From NCBI GenBank assembly GCA_030849075.1, contig JASAOO010002986.1, positions 1 to 16,091 of the forward strand: a DNA stretch of 16,091 nucleotides. The letters run 5' to 3'. Each line of letters opens with the position of its first letter. Within the stretch, counting starts at the first letter, position 1. This document shows positions 6,211-14,453 of this stretch, one piece after another. The notes beneath the pieces are model-generated. The model was not told the DNA's origin. It saw only the letters and a list, made by a program, of their open reading frames with translations, and searched no databases. The position numbers and the translations under genes were made by a program. The stretch comes from Zelonia costaricensis. Lineage: Eukaryota > Euglenozoa > Kinetoplastea > Trypanosomatida > Trypanosomatidae.

Positions 6211-8460
6211 ATGCACCACGTTCGGGGGCTGGTGCGCCGGTTGGGGCGACAAGCCTTGCGCGCCGTCGAGTCCCTGCAGGCCACTCCGGCAAGCTCCGTT
6301 CAGTGCTGCGTGTGTCGGGTGCAGCTGCTAGACGTGCGCGGCTCGTGTCATCCCACCGTGCTCCTGCACTCGGGCGCACTGCTGAAGCTGGTGAAGGACA
6401 TGAGCCCGCAGAGCGCACTCGCCGCGATCAACGAGGTCTCAACGCTGCTCGAGTCGCACCCTGCAGCTACCGCACCACTGCCCGGCGAGGCGGCTCCGCA
6501 CATGAGCCCGCAGCACTCATCCGCGGAAGAGGAGCCGCTGGTGGCACTGCCAACCTCCGCCGCCCCCACGCCGAGGCTTTATGTGAAGGACGACGCCGCG
6601 GAGGCGTGTGCGGAGGTGCAGCAGCGGCAGCGCCGCTTCCTCGCCAAGCTGCGCGGCCGCTTCTGTGCCACGGACGGCGCTGCTGTGGAGGCGGTGCTGC
6701 GCGCGTGGCTGGCCACGGCGGAGAGCGGCTTCGACGATGCTGCCGTGGCTCAGTACAGCGCGATGGTGGAGTCGCTCGCCGGCGTGGATGCGGCGGCGGC
6801 GGTGGCGCTGGCCATCAACCCCGCACTTCCACCCCTTTCTCCCAGCGCCAGCACCGCGCTTGCCGAGCTCGTGCAGCTGCACACGCCCTCTGCTGTGCAC
6901 GCCTTTTTGGAGTCCTTTGCCAGCAGGGACGAGGCGGCCGCGGCTGCAGCCGACACGTGCGCCACGCAACTCGCCGTGCGTTTGCGCCGCGAGGCGGCGA
7001 AGGCCACGACGCCGACGGGGGGTGCGGCTGCCCTCCTGCGCGAGGCCACGTCGTTTTCCGTCGACCCGGGCCTCGTGTACCCGGCCGAGCCCGCAGCGAT
7101 CCAGTCCTGGGCGGATCAGTTCTTGCGCCCCGACATGCTGCCGGCTGACCGCGCCGCCGCCGTGCTGGGAGAGGTGTGTCGGCGCCGCCTGCAGCCGCGG
7201 CGTGTGTCGATGGACTCGCTGAGCGTGTGGACGCTGACCGACCTCGAGCGGCCGTGGCTGCGCTTCGCGCTGGAGACGGCGGCGACGGGGTCGACCGCGG
7301 CCAACGGTACGGCGTATGTGAGTGCCGCCTACCAGCTCGCGCTGAAGGACGTGAAGCGCAACTTCGTGGACAACCGGCTACTGCGCACTTACGCCGGTGC
7401 CCTCGCACGCGGCGACATCTCACCCCTCGACGAGTCCTTTAGCGCCTTCGTGGAGGAGTGCGGCGAGTGTCACAGCGGCGCCGGTGCCGAGCGGCCTGAA
7501 GTGCTGCGCTTCGCCTTGCCGCGCGTGCCAGCTGGGGAGCCCCTGCGCCGCGCTCTCCACGACCTCGCCCCGCAGTCCTCGTTCTGGCGCACGCTAGTCG
7601 ACCACTGCGCCGACACCCACATCCGCGCTGCGACGGCGCCGCACGGCGAGGTACTGGTGGAGGTGCTGCTGCCCACCGAGCACGAGTGTGTCGCTGCCGC
7701 GGCTGCCGGTCTCACTCTGGTCCCGCCAATCCCGGTGATCTACGAGGACGCCGATGTGATGGTGGTGGACAAGCCAGCCGGGCTTGCCACCTCGCGCCAC
7801 GGCCTGAGTGGCACGCAGCTAGGCTACCCGGTGACGGACCTCATCTCCGTTCTGCTGAGCGCCAGCGGCGGGAGCGGCGCTCTGTCGCATGTGTTCCGGC
7901 AGGGGCAGGTGCACCGGCTCGATGTGGAAACAAGCGGCTGTCTGCTCATCGCCAAGTCAGACACCGCGGCCGACTCGCTGCGGCACCAAGTCGGTACGAG
8001 CGCGGCCTTCTCGCACCACAGCAAGATCTACCACGCCTTGTGTCTCGTGCTGGAGCCGTCCCTGCATCGCGTTCGACTGCGCGACGACGTGGCCGACGCG
8101 GCGGACCCGAAGATTCGCACGCGCTACCGCGTCATCCGCTTCTTCCCGCGGCAGCGCGTGGCCTGGGTGGAGTGCCGCATTCAGCAAGGTAAGAAGCACC
8201 AAATTCGGCGCCACCTCGCCAGCCGCGGCTTTCCGATCCTCGGCGACGTCGAGCACGGCGGGGCGGCGTGTTGCCAGCCCATGATGGACCGCGTGGCGCT
8301 CCACGCCCACAGCCTCTCCTTCGTGCACCCCGTCACCGCAGAACCGCTCACCGTCGTGGCCCCGCTCCCGGACGACTTTGGCCGCTGCCTCGCCATCCTG
8401 CGCGGTGACGGAGGCGTAGCGAAAAGCGGCAGCGGCAGCGACACACGCGCCTCTGCTTGA
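6211..8460 (+). CDS. RluA-family pseudouridine synthase with large N-terminal extension, probably mitochondrial
   Basis: Isomerises uridine to pseudouridine in RNA (749 aa). The catalytic domain is C-terminal, about 505-735. It opens with PVIYEDADVMVVDKPAGL. The HRLDVETSG motif has catalytic Asp D571. KHQIRRHL follows at 662-669, and FPILGDVEHGG ends the core. Family members usually have a Tyr before the last Gly of that motif, where His stands here. No S4 RNA-binding domain is visible. About 500 residues precede the domain; they are Ala-rich and helical and I cannot assign them. The start at 6211 is the first ATG of the frame, with A at -3. Residues 1-20 contain five Arg, two His and no acidic residue, like a mitochondrial presequence, so mitoribosomal RNA is a likely target (inference). 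C32, C33, C35, C46 and H47 might form a metal site. The substrate cannot be read from sequence. Confidence 0.93.
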   Translation: MHHVRGLVRRLGRQALRAVESLQATPASSVQCCVCRVQLLDVRGSCHPTVLLHSGALLKLVKDMSPQSALAAINEVSTLLESHPAATAPLPGEAAPHMSPQHSSAEEEPLVALPTSAAPTPRLYVKDDAAEACAEVQQRQRRFLAKLRGRFCATDGAAVEAVLRAWLATAESGFDDAAVAQYSAMVESLAGVDAAAAVALAINPALPPLSPSASTALAELVQLHTPSAVHAFLESFASRDEAAAAAADTCATQLAVRLRREAAKATTPTGGAAALLREATSFSVDPGLVYPAEPAAIQSWADQFLRPDMLPADRAAAVLGEVCRRRLQPRRVSMDSLSVWTLTDLERPWLRFALETAATGSTAANGTAYVSAAYQLALKDVKRNFVDNRLLRTYAGALARGDISPLDESFSAFVEECGECHSGAGAERPEVLRFALPRVPAGEPLRRALHDLAPQSSFWRTLVDHCADTHIRAATAPHGEVLVEVLLPTEHECVAAAAAGLTLVPPIPVIYEDADVMVVDKPAGLATSRHGLSGTQLGYPVTDLISVLLSASGGSGALSHVFRQGQVHRLDVETSGCLLIAKSDTAADSLRHQVGTSAAFSHHSKIYHALCLVLEPSLHRVRLRDDVADAADPKIRTRYRVIRFFPRQRVAWVECRIQQGKKHQIRRHLASRGFPILGDVEHGGAACCQPMMDRVALHAHSLSFVHPVTAEPLTVVAPLPDDFGRCLAILRGDGGVAKSGSGSDTRASA

Positions 8461-8472
8461 CGACAAGAGGGC

Positions 8473-8486
8473 GTGTGTGTGTGTGT
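8473..8486. repeat. (GT)7 microsatellite
   Basis: Seven uninterrupted GT units lie 12 bases after the pseudouridine synthase stop codon. Confidence 0.85.
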
Positions 8487-9333
8487 GCGTGAGAATCAGA
8501 AAGGGGGAGGGGCGGCGGGCGGTCATGAGGCTGCGGGAAGAGGGCCGCTCGTGTTGCGGCGTCAGCGAAGCTGCTGGCCTCCTCACACTTTCATAATTCA
8601 CATCACTTCGCGCGCACGAAGAGCTGCGATAACGTGCAGCCGGCCAAACACAAAAAAAAGAGAGGAAGAGCGACAGATTGGCGCGGGTCGTGTACTCCAG
8701 TCGTTTGCAGCCCTGCTGTGCGAGCTTGCATCCATGCGCAATACTATTTCCGTGTGGCGGTGGCCGACGCTGGCGTCTGCCACCACGTCGAATGCCGCGA
8801 CGCTCAAATAAGCGCTGCTGCTGCGGCTGATAGTCCCCCCCCCTGCTCCCCCTCCCTTGCTCCGCTGCCGCCTTGCATCACGTCCACCTTTGCTCACCAT
8901 TCTCCACTTCCACGGGCGCGTTTGGATTCGACTCTCTCACTCACACACACGCACGCATTCGCGAAGCACAAGTGCGCTACTCGCGTCTTGTCTGCTTCGC
9001 TGCTTTTCCCCTGCTCTCACTGCTCAGTGAGGGACCACTGCCCCTCGCACCTCCCACGCAGCGGCTACCGCTGTCGGACGCGGTTGCGGCGTGCTCCGAC
9101 TAACCTCGTCGACGCCCCTTGCATATCCTGTCGGAAGAGACCCTCCAACTCCTTGCCGCCACCGCAGACGCGTGGGTCTGTCGAGACTGCCACATACGAG
9201 CGCTTCCGCATTTGTCTCTCCGCTGCTTCACTCGACCCAACCCGCACTTCTCCTCCTCCTCCGCGGTGTCTTCTTGTGGCGTCGAACCTGCTCCTGGCGG
9301 AAACCCCGCGGGTTGTCTCCTTTCCCCTCCTGC

Positions 9334-9335
9334 AG
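9334..9335 (+). promoter_or_regulatory. Probable spliced-leader acceptor AG for Exo70
   Basis: The context is TCTCCTTTCCCCTCCTGCAG|G, a compact pyrimidine tract followed directly by AG, leaving a 15-base leader. This supports the ATG at 9351 as the start. Confidence 0.7.
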
Positions 9336-9350
9336 GCGTCGCTTGTTGCC

Positions 9351-11510
9351 ATGTCGGCGCTGGCGCAGCTGGAGGACCAGCTGAACGACCTCAACGCCCT
9401 GAACCGCGCCAGTGCACGTGCGATCGACACCTTTGCCGACACCTCCAGCGCCATCTCGCTCCGCGCCAATGAAATTATACGGGACGTCAAGCCGTGGGAC
9501 GTCGCGCAGGAGAACATTGCGCTGACGATTGAGGAGATGTCCAAGGCCGCGCGCTGCTATCACCCACCACCGATTCTGCCAGCCGTACTCAGCGGCAAGG
9601 AGACGGGTCCAGAGGCGGTGACGCGGTGCATCGACTACCTTGTCTACGCCGACGACTACCTGGCGAGCCACCCACCAAACGACTACGGCACGGAGATCCA
9701 GGCCAAGACGGAGATGCAGCTGCAGCAAGTCGTCCGCATCAGCGAGGACCTCGTCAAGAGCGCCTTTATCAACGCGCTGCAGCGCAGCAAGGTGTCGCAG
9801 CAGCAGCAGCAGCAGCAGCAGCAGGGCGGAGGCGGCGGCGGCGGCCCAACCCGGGTGAACAGTCTGCTGGCGGGCCCAGCCGCGAACCGACTGGTCCGCA
9901 ACGAGGCGGCACTGCGTGGTGTGGACCAGATTGTGCAGCGCCTCGGCGAGAACTTCAACCGCACAGACGTCCTCCAGCACGACGTGCGCAAGCTTTTCGA
10001 GGAGAAGCTGGTTGGCGCGGTGCAGTCGCAGTTTGACGGCACGTATCGCGATGAGGAGCTGGGCAAGGGCCAGGTCACCTCGCGCACCTCCATGCTGGCG
10101 GTGCTGAAGCACTACCAGCACGGGGACCACCGCCTGCTGCGCATCAGCGAGTCGGCGCGCGAGCTCGTCACGGACACCTGCGCCTGCTTGCAGCGCTACG
10201 TGCTGGTGCCGCTTGAGGACGACTACTCCGTGGCCGACATACCCTCTGAGCTGGCCGCAGCGGTGTTCGAGGTGATTTACCAGCGCGCCATCAAGGTGAT
10301 CCAGTTCGACACATCCTACTTCGCAAACCCCACCAAGCTCTTCGTCGACTCCCGTGGGCAGGGCGTCGGCCTCTTCTCGACGCCGCGCTACTTTCGCGAC
10401 TACATCTTCATCGGGCTCGACCTCATGGAGGAGTTCTGGAGGTGGAAGACGCTCTCCAAGTCCACCCCTGGTGAGAACGGTGACTTCATTGACCACGTCG
10501 ACGACTGCGTGGACAACTTCATCTACCGAGTGCGGGAGCTCCTCGACGGGTACGTGAACTCCAAGGGAGCGGTTGATAAAGAGGCGCTGAAGGAGTTTGC
10601 GCGGTCGCATCGGCGGACAGAGTGGTTCCCGTCGGTGGACGGCGCGGTGCACGAGTCGACGACGAACGTGCTGTACTACCACAAGACGCTTCTCGCGTCC
10701 TTCTACGGATCGCTGCGCATCGTCCTCTACGGCAGCGTCATCGGCGCCAACGCCGACCTCGAGTCGAGTCAGGAGGTGGAGGACTACCTCACTCGCGGCG
10801 TGATGGGCACCGTCGACGACCTCCAGGTGCTCGCTGAGGCAGCCGCTGAGCTGCAGCAGGAGGCAATGGCGAAGCGCAACCACCACACCAAGCAGGGCTC
10901 GCTGAACCTCCTCACAAGCGACGTCCGGCTCTCGGTCGACATCTTCATGATCAACAACCTCTGCTTTCTCGAGGACAACTACCGCCGGGAGGAGTGCTTC
11001 GCGAAGCGGCTAGCCGCTGCCGCACAGCCGGCGCAGCCAACGCGTGGCGCTGGGGGCGAGCGCGGACGCAAGGGTACCGCAGCACCGCCACCGCTGGACC
11101 CGCCGCTCACGCAGCTCTTCGACATGATCAACATGGAGCGCGAGCGCCACATCGACGCCTTTGGTGCCAGCTGGCAGGAGTGCTTCCCATCATTCTCCGA
11201 CCACTCCGACCTGGGGTCCATCGAGCCCGGCTCGACCGCCGAGCTGCGCAAGTCGCAGCGCATGGCGCTGAAGCACTGGCACCGCCGCGTCAACGATGCC
11301 CTGCTGCGCAAAATCCAGGACTGCAAGGCCGGGGCGGTCATGGACACCATGTCGCGCACTCAGCTCATCGACGTCTCCGTGGCCGCCGTGCGCGACGAGT
11401 TTGATCGGATGGAGGCGGTGCTGAACGGCCGCACGTGGTCCACCCAGCCGGAGAAGTGGATGCCCTACAGTCCACCCGAGTGGGAGGAGCAGATTCGGCA
11501 GGCGTTTTGA
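9351..11510 (+). CDS. EXO70: Exocyst complex subunit Exo70-like protein
   Basis: Exo70 is a rod-shaped, helical exocyst subunit that helps tether secretory vesicles to the plasma membrane; in trypanosomatids exocytosis occurs at the flagellar pocket. The product is 719 aa, close to usual Exo70 lengths (about 620-735). The N-terminal coiled coil begins SALAQLEDQLNDLNALNRAS. It is followed by IALTIEEMSKAARCYHPPP, matching the start of the family's first helical repeats. Q150-Q158 and G159-G165 are a polyQ/polyG insert. The Pfam-type Exo70 domain covers about 340-715, with the diagnostic SVDIFMINNLCFLEDNY segment at about 528-544 (family pattern: hydrophobic residues, then NNL, then a hydrophobic residue). 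A low-complexity Ala/Pro/Arg/Gly loop lies at about 560-585. The start is the only ATG in the upstream frame. The C-terminus WEEQIRQAF lacks the basic patch typical of animal Exo70, so its lipid binding is uncertain. Confidence 0.85.
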   Translation: MSALAQLEDQLNDLNALNRASARAIDTFADTSSAISLRANEIIRDVKPWDVAQENIALTIEEMSKAARCYHPPPILPAVLSGKETGPEAVTRCIDYLVYADDYLASHPPNDYGTEIQAKTEMQLQQVVRISEDLVKSAFINALQRSKVSQQQQQQQQQGGGGGGGPTRVNSLLAGPAANRLVRNEAALRGVDQIVQRLGENFNRTDVLQHDVRKLFEEKLVGAVQSQFDGTYRDEELGKGQVTSRTSMLAVLKHYQHGDHRLLRISESARELVTDTCACLQRYVLVPLEDDYSVADIPSELAAAVFEVIYQRAIKVIQFDTSYFANPTKLFVDSRGQGVGLFSTPRYFRDYIFIGLDLMEEFWRWKTLSKSTPGENGDFIDHVDDCVDNFIYRVRELLDGYVNSKGAVDKEALKEFARSHRRTEWFPSVDGAVHESTTNVLYYHKTLLASFYGSLRIVLYGSVIGANADLESSQEVEDYLTRGVMGTVDDLQVLAEAAAELQQEAMAKRNHHTKQGSLNLLTSDVRLSVDIFMINNLCFLEDNYRREECFAKRLAAAAQPAQPTRGAGGERGRKGTAAPPPLDPPLTQLFDMINMERERHIDAFGASWQECFPSFSDHSDLGSIEPGSTAELRKSQRMALKHWHRRVNDALLRKIQDCKAGAVMDTMSRTQLIDVSVAAVRDEFDRMEAVLNGRTWSTQPEKWMPYSPPEWEEQIRQAF
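9798..9845 (+). repeat. In-frame CAG(9) plus GGN(7) trinucleotide tract in the Exo70 gene
   Basis: Nine pure CAG codons (9798-9824) are followed by seven Gly codons, mostly GGC (9825-9845). The tract encodes Q9G7 in what is probably a loop between helices. Pure trinucleotide runs are prone to slippage, so length may vary among isolates. Confidence 0.95.
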
Positions 11511-11742
11511 CGTGTACAGGCTGCGCGAGAAGGCCGGACTGCCTGAAGTGCGTTCTCCCCCGGCGGCACCCACACCTCTGGTGCTCTTGTCGCGTTTCCA
11601 GGCGTTCCCCCCCCCACTGCGCACCGTCCTGCGTCCTCTTCTCTTCTTTTTGTCGCTGCTGGGTGTCGTGCACGGCGCGGCGCGGCAAAGGTTCGTGGTG
11701 TTGGCTGCTCTCTGCTTTGTCATCCCCGTTTCGTTCAAGTCC

Positions 11743-11763
11743 CACCGTCCACCGTCCACCGTC
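11743..11763. repeat. Three tandem copies of CACCGTC
   Basis: A perfect 7-base unit is repeated three times in the Exo70 3'UTR region, next to a CT-rich tract. It is probably a simple-sequence expansion. Confidence 0.85.
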
Positions 11764-12168
11764 CGTCCCCCCCCCTCCCTCCCTCCTCCTCTCTCTCCCG
11801 CTGCGCCCTCGGGCGTCGGGGCGACGACGACGTCAAAACCCGTGCCTGAAACACACAGCAGCCGAAGGCGAGGCAGCGCTTGCTTGCGCGCGTCGCACAT
11901 CCTCAACTCCTCTTTCTGTTTTCCCAGACACACGCTTTCATCCCCGCTTCAGCGTAGCGAGAGGAATTTGATGAGGCGACATGAACGGCGTCCAGCTCGT
12001 GGAACGGCTCTGTGGTTGAACATCTCGCACTTTCCCTCGCCTCCCACCCCCTCCCCCGTCGTCTCTCACTCCCCCCCCACCCACGTTCCAATCGTCGAGC
12101 TCACAACAAAAAAAGGAAGGAAACAGGGTAGAAAGGAAAGCACCCAGAGGAGCGGCGCCACAGCGGTT

Positions 12169-12183
12169 CCCCCCCCCCCCCCC
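12169..12183. repeat. C15 homopolymer, longest in the window
   Basis: Fifteen consecutive C on the + strand, hence G15 on the - strand. It lies in a pyrimidine-rich part of the gap before the 12462 gene. The exact length may be affected by sequencing or assembly error. Confidence 0.85.
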
Positions 12184-12362
12184 ACCCGTCCCCCGCTCCA
12201 ACCCCTCCACGGACGCCAACTTTGAGCTGCTTGGGGGCTCTGCACAGCCGTCTCACTAGACGCTCACGGGCAAGACCGGCCTGAACCCTCTCCGCCACCC
12301 TCTCCTCCTCTTCCCGCTCCTCCTCGAAACAAGAAAACACACGCCAACGTGGAAGGACGCAT

Positions 12363-12389
12363 ACACACACACACACACACACACACACA
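12363..12389. repeat. (AC)13 microsatellite
   Basis: Thirteen AC units plus an A, followed by G, so the tract itself ends in a potential acceptor AG. It is the longest dinucleotide tract in the window and lies 72 bases before the start codon at 12462. Confidence 0.9.
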
Positions 12390-12461
12390 GAGATTTTATT
12401 CACACGCCCGCCGAGAGCGCTGGTGCAGCTTCTACGGGTGGTGGTGGTGTTGCGCCGGTTG

Positions 12462-13586
12462 ATGGACCGCAACATGATGCACCCCTTCGATGCCGCAGCG
12501 AAGCTGCCGGTGCGGCAAAAGGAGGTGAAGTTCGATTCTCTCGTTACCGGCGGAGACGACCGCGCTGCGGAGGGAGGGTCGACCAAGTCGGAGGAGCGCC
12601 GCGGTTTCCGTTCCAACACGCGCATTTATGCGGCGACCGGCCCGCGGGCGCGAGGACGCGTGCTGGGCGGACTGGAGGGGGGCGGCGTCGGCGCCGGCAA
12701 CTTCACGGAATCGCTCCCGATCCTCAGCGAAGTGCTCGGCGAAGAGCGGGTCATCTTCCCCAGCCGCCAACGCGCTCGGCCGCCGCGCTTGTCGGAGGTG
12801 CCCGTTGAGGCGACCCCGGCCTCCCGCGGGAAGACAAAGCACATCGCGGCGAGGCCGCTGCCTGTCGCCCCTGCGGCAAACGCCGCGTCACGACTGTGGG
12901 TGGAGGGAAGCTCGATGCTGTCGCAGGACGTCGGGCTTGCCTCCGTCGCCCTCTCGCACCTCTCTGACTGCGTCGCGCAGGAGCGGCGCCTCAAGGAGGA
13001 GTGGGACGCCGCGCGGCTCGCCAAGGTGCGCGCGCTGCGCTCCGTCGTGCGAGTCTTTATGCAGTCCTTCACCGACCAGAGCTCCTACGCGCGGTCGACG
13101 AGTGTGAGCGGCAAGGTGCTCTCCGACACCCTCGCCGTGGCGCGCTGCTCCGTCGTGACGAACGCGCTCGTGGGCACGGTGCAGAACTTCGTGCGGGCCT
13201 TCCGGTCACGCCAGCTATGCGCGGCGCGCATCCCCGTCAGCGGACCGCACCCACTCCCGAACGTCGCTCGCCAGGGCAGCGCCGGCTTCGCGATGAGCTT
13301 CTACTCGAACGCCCCGGGCGGTACGGGGTCGTCGGTGAATGACTCGCATGTGTCGCCGAGCCACAGCGCGAGTGATACGCTGGAGGAGGAGGAGGTGAGT
13401 CGGCTAAAGCAGCTCTACTTCGACTACTTCGACTGCGAGGCGGTGAGTATCACCTCCGTCGTGCACTCCACCAGCGACACCTCCGTCTTGGCTTGCGAGA
13501 ACTCCTCGCCTGTGTCGCGGCCCGCCAGCTCCGTGTCCAAGAGCGACCAGAGCAGCTTCTCGCACTTCGCCTCCAAGACACTGTGA
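12462..13586 (+). CDS. Unrecognised 374-aa protein with Ser-rich C-terminal tail
   Basis: I do not recognise a family. The first ATG is at 12462 (MDRNMMHPFDAAAKLPVRQ) with a poor T at -3; in-frame ATGs at 12474 and 12477 follow, the former with A at -3, so the true start may be four codons later. Residues about 20-150 are Arg/Gly/Pro-rich and probably flexible. The central part, about 155-265, is the best folded-looking region, with helices around SHLSDCVAQERRLKEEWDAA and TLAVARCSVVTNALVGTVQN. An acidic segment (LEEEEVSRLKQLYFDYFDCE) follows near 305-325. The last 45 residues are Ser/Thr-rich with many possible phosphosites. There is no signal peptide or clear membrane span. GC-ending codon preference continues across the frame, supporting real coding. 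It lies between Exo70 and a methyltransferase gene; position gives no functional clue. Confidence 0.8.
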   Translation: MDRNMMHPFDAAAKLPVRQKEVKFDSLVTGGDDRAAEGGSTKSEERRGFRSNTRIYAATGPRARGRVLGGLEGGGVGAGNFTESLPILSEVLGEERVIFPSRQRARPPRLSEVPVEATPASRGKTKHIAARPLPVAPAANAASRLWVEGSSMLSQDVGLASVALSHLSDCVAQERRLKEEWDAARLAKVRALRSVVRVFMQSFTDQSSYARSTSVSGKVLSDTLAVARCSVVTNALVGTVQNFVRAFRSRQLCAARIPVSGPHPLPNVARQGSAGFAMSFYSNAPGGTGSSVNDSHVSPSHSASDTLEEEEVSRLKQLYFDYFDCEAVSITSVVHSTSDTSVLACENSSPVSRPASSVSKSDQSSFSHFASKTL

Positions 13587-14453
13587 TCCGTATCACCCCT
13601 CGCCTGATGTCCCCTTCGTCCTCTCCGCCCTCACCCGGCCGCAGCGCGACACGTGCCTGCTGACGCAGGGGAGAGGGAGAACGACAGAGACTGGTGTCAC
13701 GAGGTAGGCACACACCACGTTTGACTCCGGAGACTCTTGATGGCGAGCACCTCATCGCGGAGCTGCGGTGTGACGATGGCGCCCTGTCCATATCCACGCG
13801 CGCGTGTCGTGGTCTGCTCCGCTTTTTCTCCTTTTCTCTTCTCTTTTTCTCTGACTGTGTGGCCCGCTTCTCCTTCCTCACCTACTTCCGCGTTCGCGTA
13901 ACCCCAACCTTGACTTCTTCGGTACCCCCGCGAACACCATGTAAACGCTGCTTTGGAACAACTCCTTCCTCGGTAACCTCGAGAAGAGCCCCCCCCCCCT
14001 CCCCCCTCCTCCCCCAACCTCCTGCCGTATACCAGGTTTGAAAAGAGAGAAAAGGAGAAGACAACGCAGCGATATTCGACGAAGCGCAACCCGCACCGCG
14101 ACAAGGACTGAAGTGGAAAAGGTGCGGTCGCCACACCAGCAGTACGCTACGCGGCTGCACGCTCGGGGTTTCTCAGCGCAGGAGGCCAGCGAGCGCGGCT
14201 CCCTCGTGGCGAGGAAAGGCGGAGGGCTGCTGGACCGCAAACGCTGTTTGACGGATGCCTTCCCTTTCTCCTCCGTTCGCACCTGGCCAGTGCGCCGCGA
14301 GACGGCGCGTCGGTGCGTGCGCATGCTACTCTCATCACCCCCGCAGGCGCCACTCGTGCTCCTCAGCCTCTCTTTCCCACTTCCCCTCTCCGTTTTGCGC
14401 CTGCTTTCACACCCACTGTTTACTGCACATCAGCGCGTGTGGGTAGGTCCGTC
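13587..14453 (+). other. Intergenic region: 3'UTR of the 374-aa gene and leader of the methyltransferase
   Basis: It contains T/C-rich DNA at about 13815-13885, C-rich tracts at 13989-14018 (starting with 11 C), and a purine-rich patch at about 14040-14062. A pyrimidine tract at 14367-14430 ends at AG 14432-14433, the likely acceptor, giving a 20-base leader. The small frames here have UTR-like composition. Confidence 0.55.
14432..14433 (+). promoter_or_regulatory. Probable spliced-leader acceptor AG for the methyltransferase
   Basis: This is the first AG after the AG-free CT-rich stretch at 14367-14431, placed 20 bases before the ATG at 14454. An earlier AG at 14365-14366 is less well placed because most of the tract lies after it. 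Confidence 0.6.

Larger units (their letters stand above)
8461..9350 (+). other. Intergenic region: pseudouridine synthase 3'UTR and Exo70 leader
   Basis: It holds a (GT)7 tract at 8473-8486 and a run of eight A at about 8650. CT-rich DNA follows from about 8835. An inverted repeat CTCACTG-CT-CAGTGAG sits at 9016-9031. A short pyrimidine tract at 9315-9332 comes just before the Exo70 start. The Exo70 frame stays open through most of this gap, but it contains no ATG and translates to Pro/Ser/Cys/His-rich sequence unlike the downstream protein, so it is not coding. Confidence 0.55.
11511..12461 (+). other. Intergenic region: Exo70 3'UTR and leader of the 374-aa gene
   Basis: It contains three tandem CACCGTC copies at 11743-11763, CT-rich tracts at about 11765-11800 and 12030-12090, and a purine-rich patch at about 12105-12155. 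A run of 15 C is at 12169-12183. A second pyrimidine tract at about 12285-12325 is followed by AG at 12332-12333, and an (AC)13 tract ends in AG at 12389-12390. Either AG could be the acceptor for the next gene; neither leader contains an ATG. No supported gene. Confidence 0.55.

Noticed and set aside
5898..7148. 416-codon + strand frame overlapping the pseudouridine synthase start
   Set aside because: It opens with GTG, has Arg/Ala/Gly-rich composition and overlaps the conserved gene in another frame; a shift shadow.
8634..9350. 239-codon upstream in-frame extension of Exo70
   Set aside because: It contains no ATG, translates to Cys/Pro/Ser/His-rich sequence, and precedes a good splice acceptor at 9334-9335.
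9228..10886. 552-codon open frame on the - strand opposite Exo70
   Set aside because: It is exactly antisense to a gene with strong family matches. GC-rich third positions remove stops from one antisense frame, and its translation is Leu/Val/Arg/His-rich without recognisable motifs.
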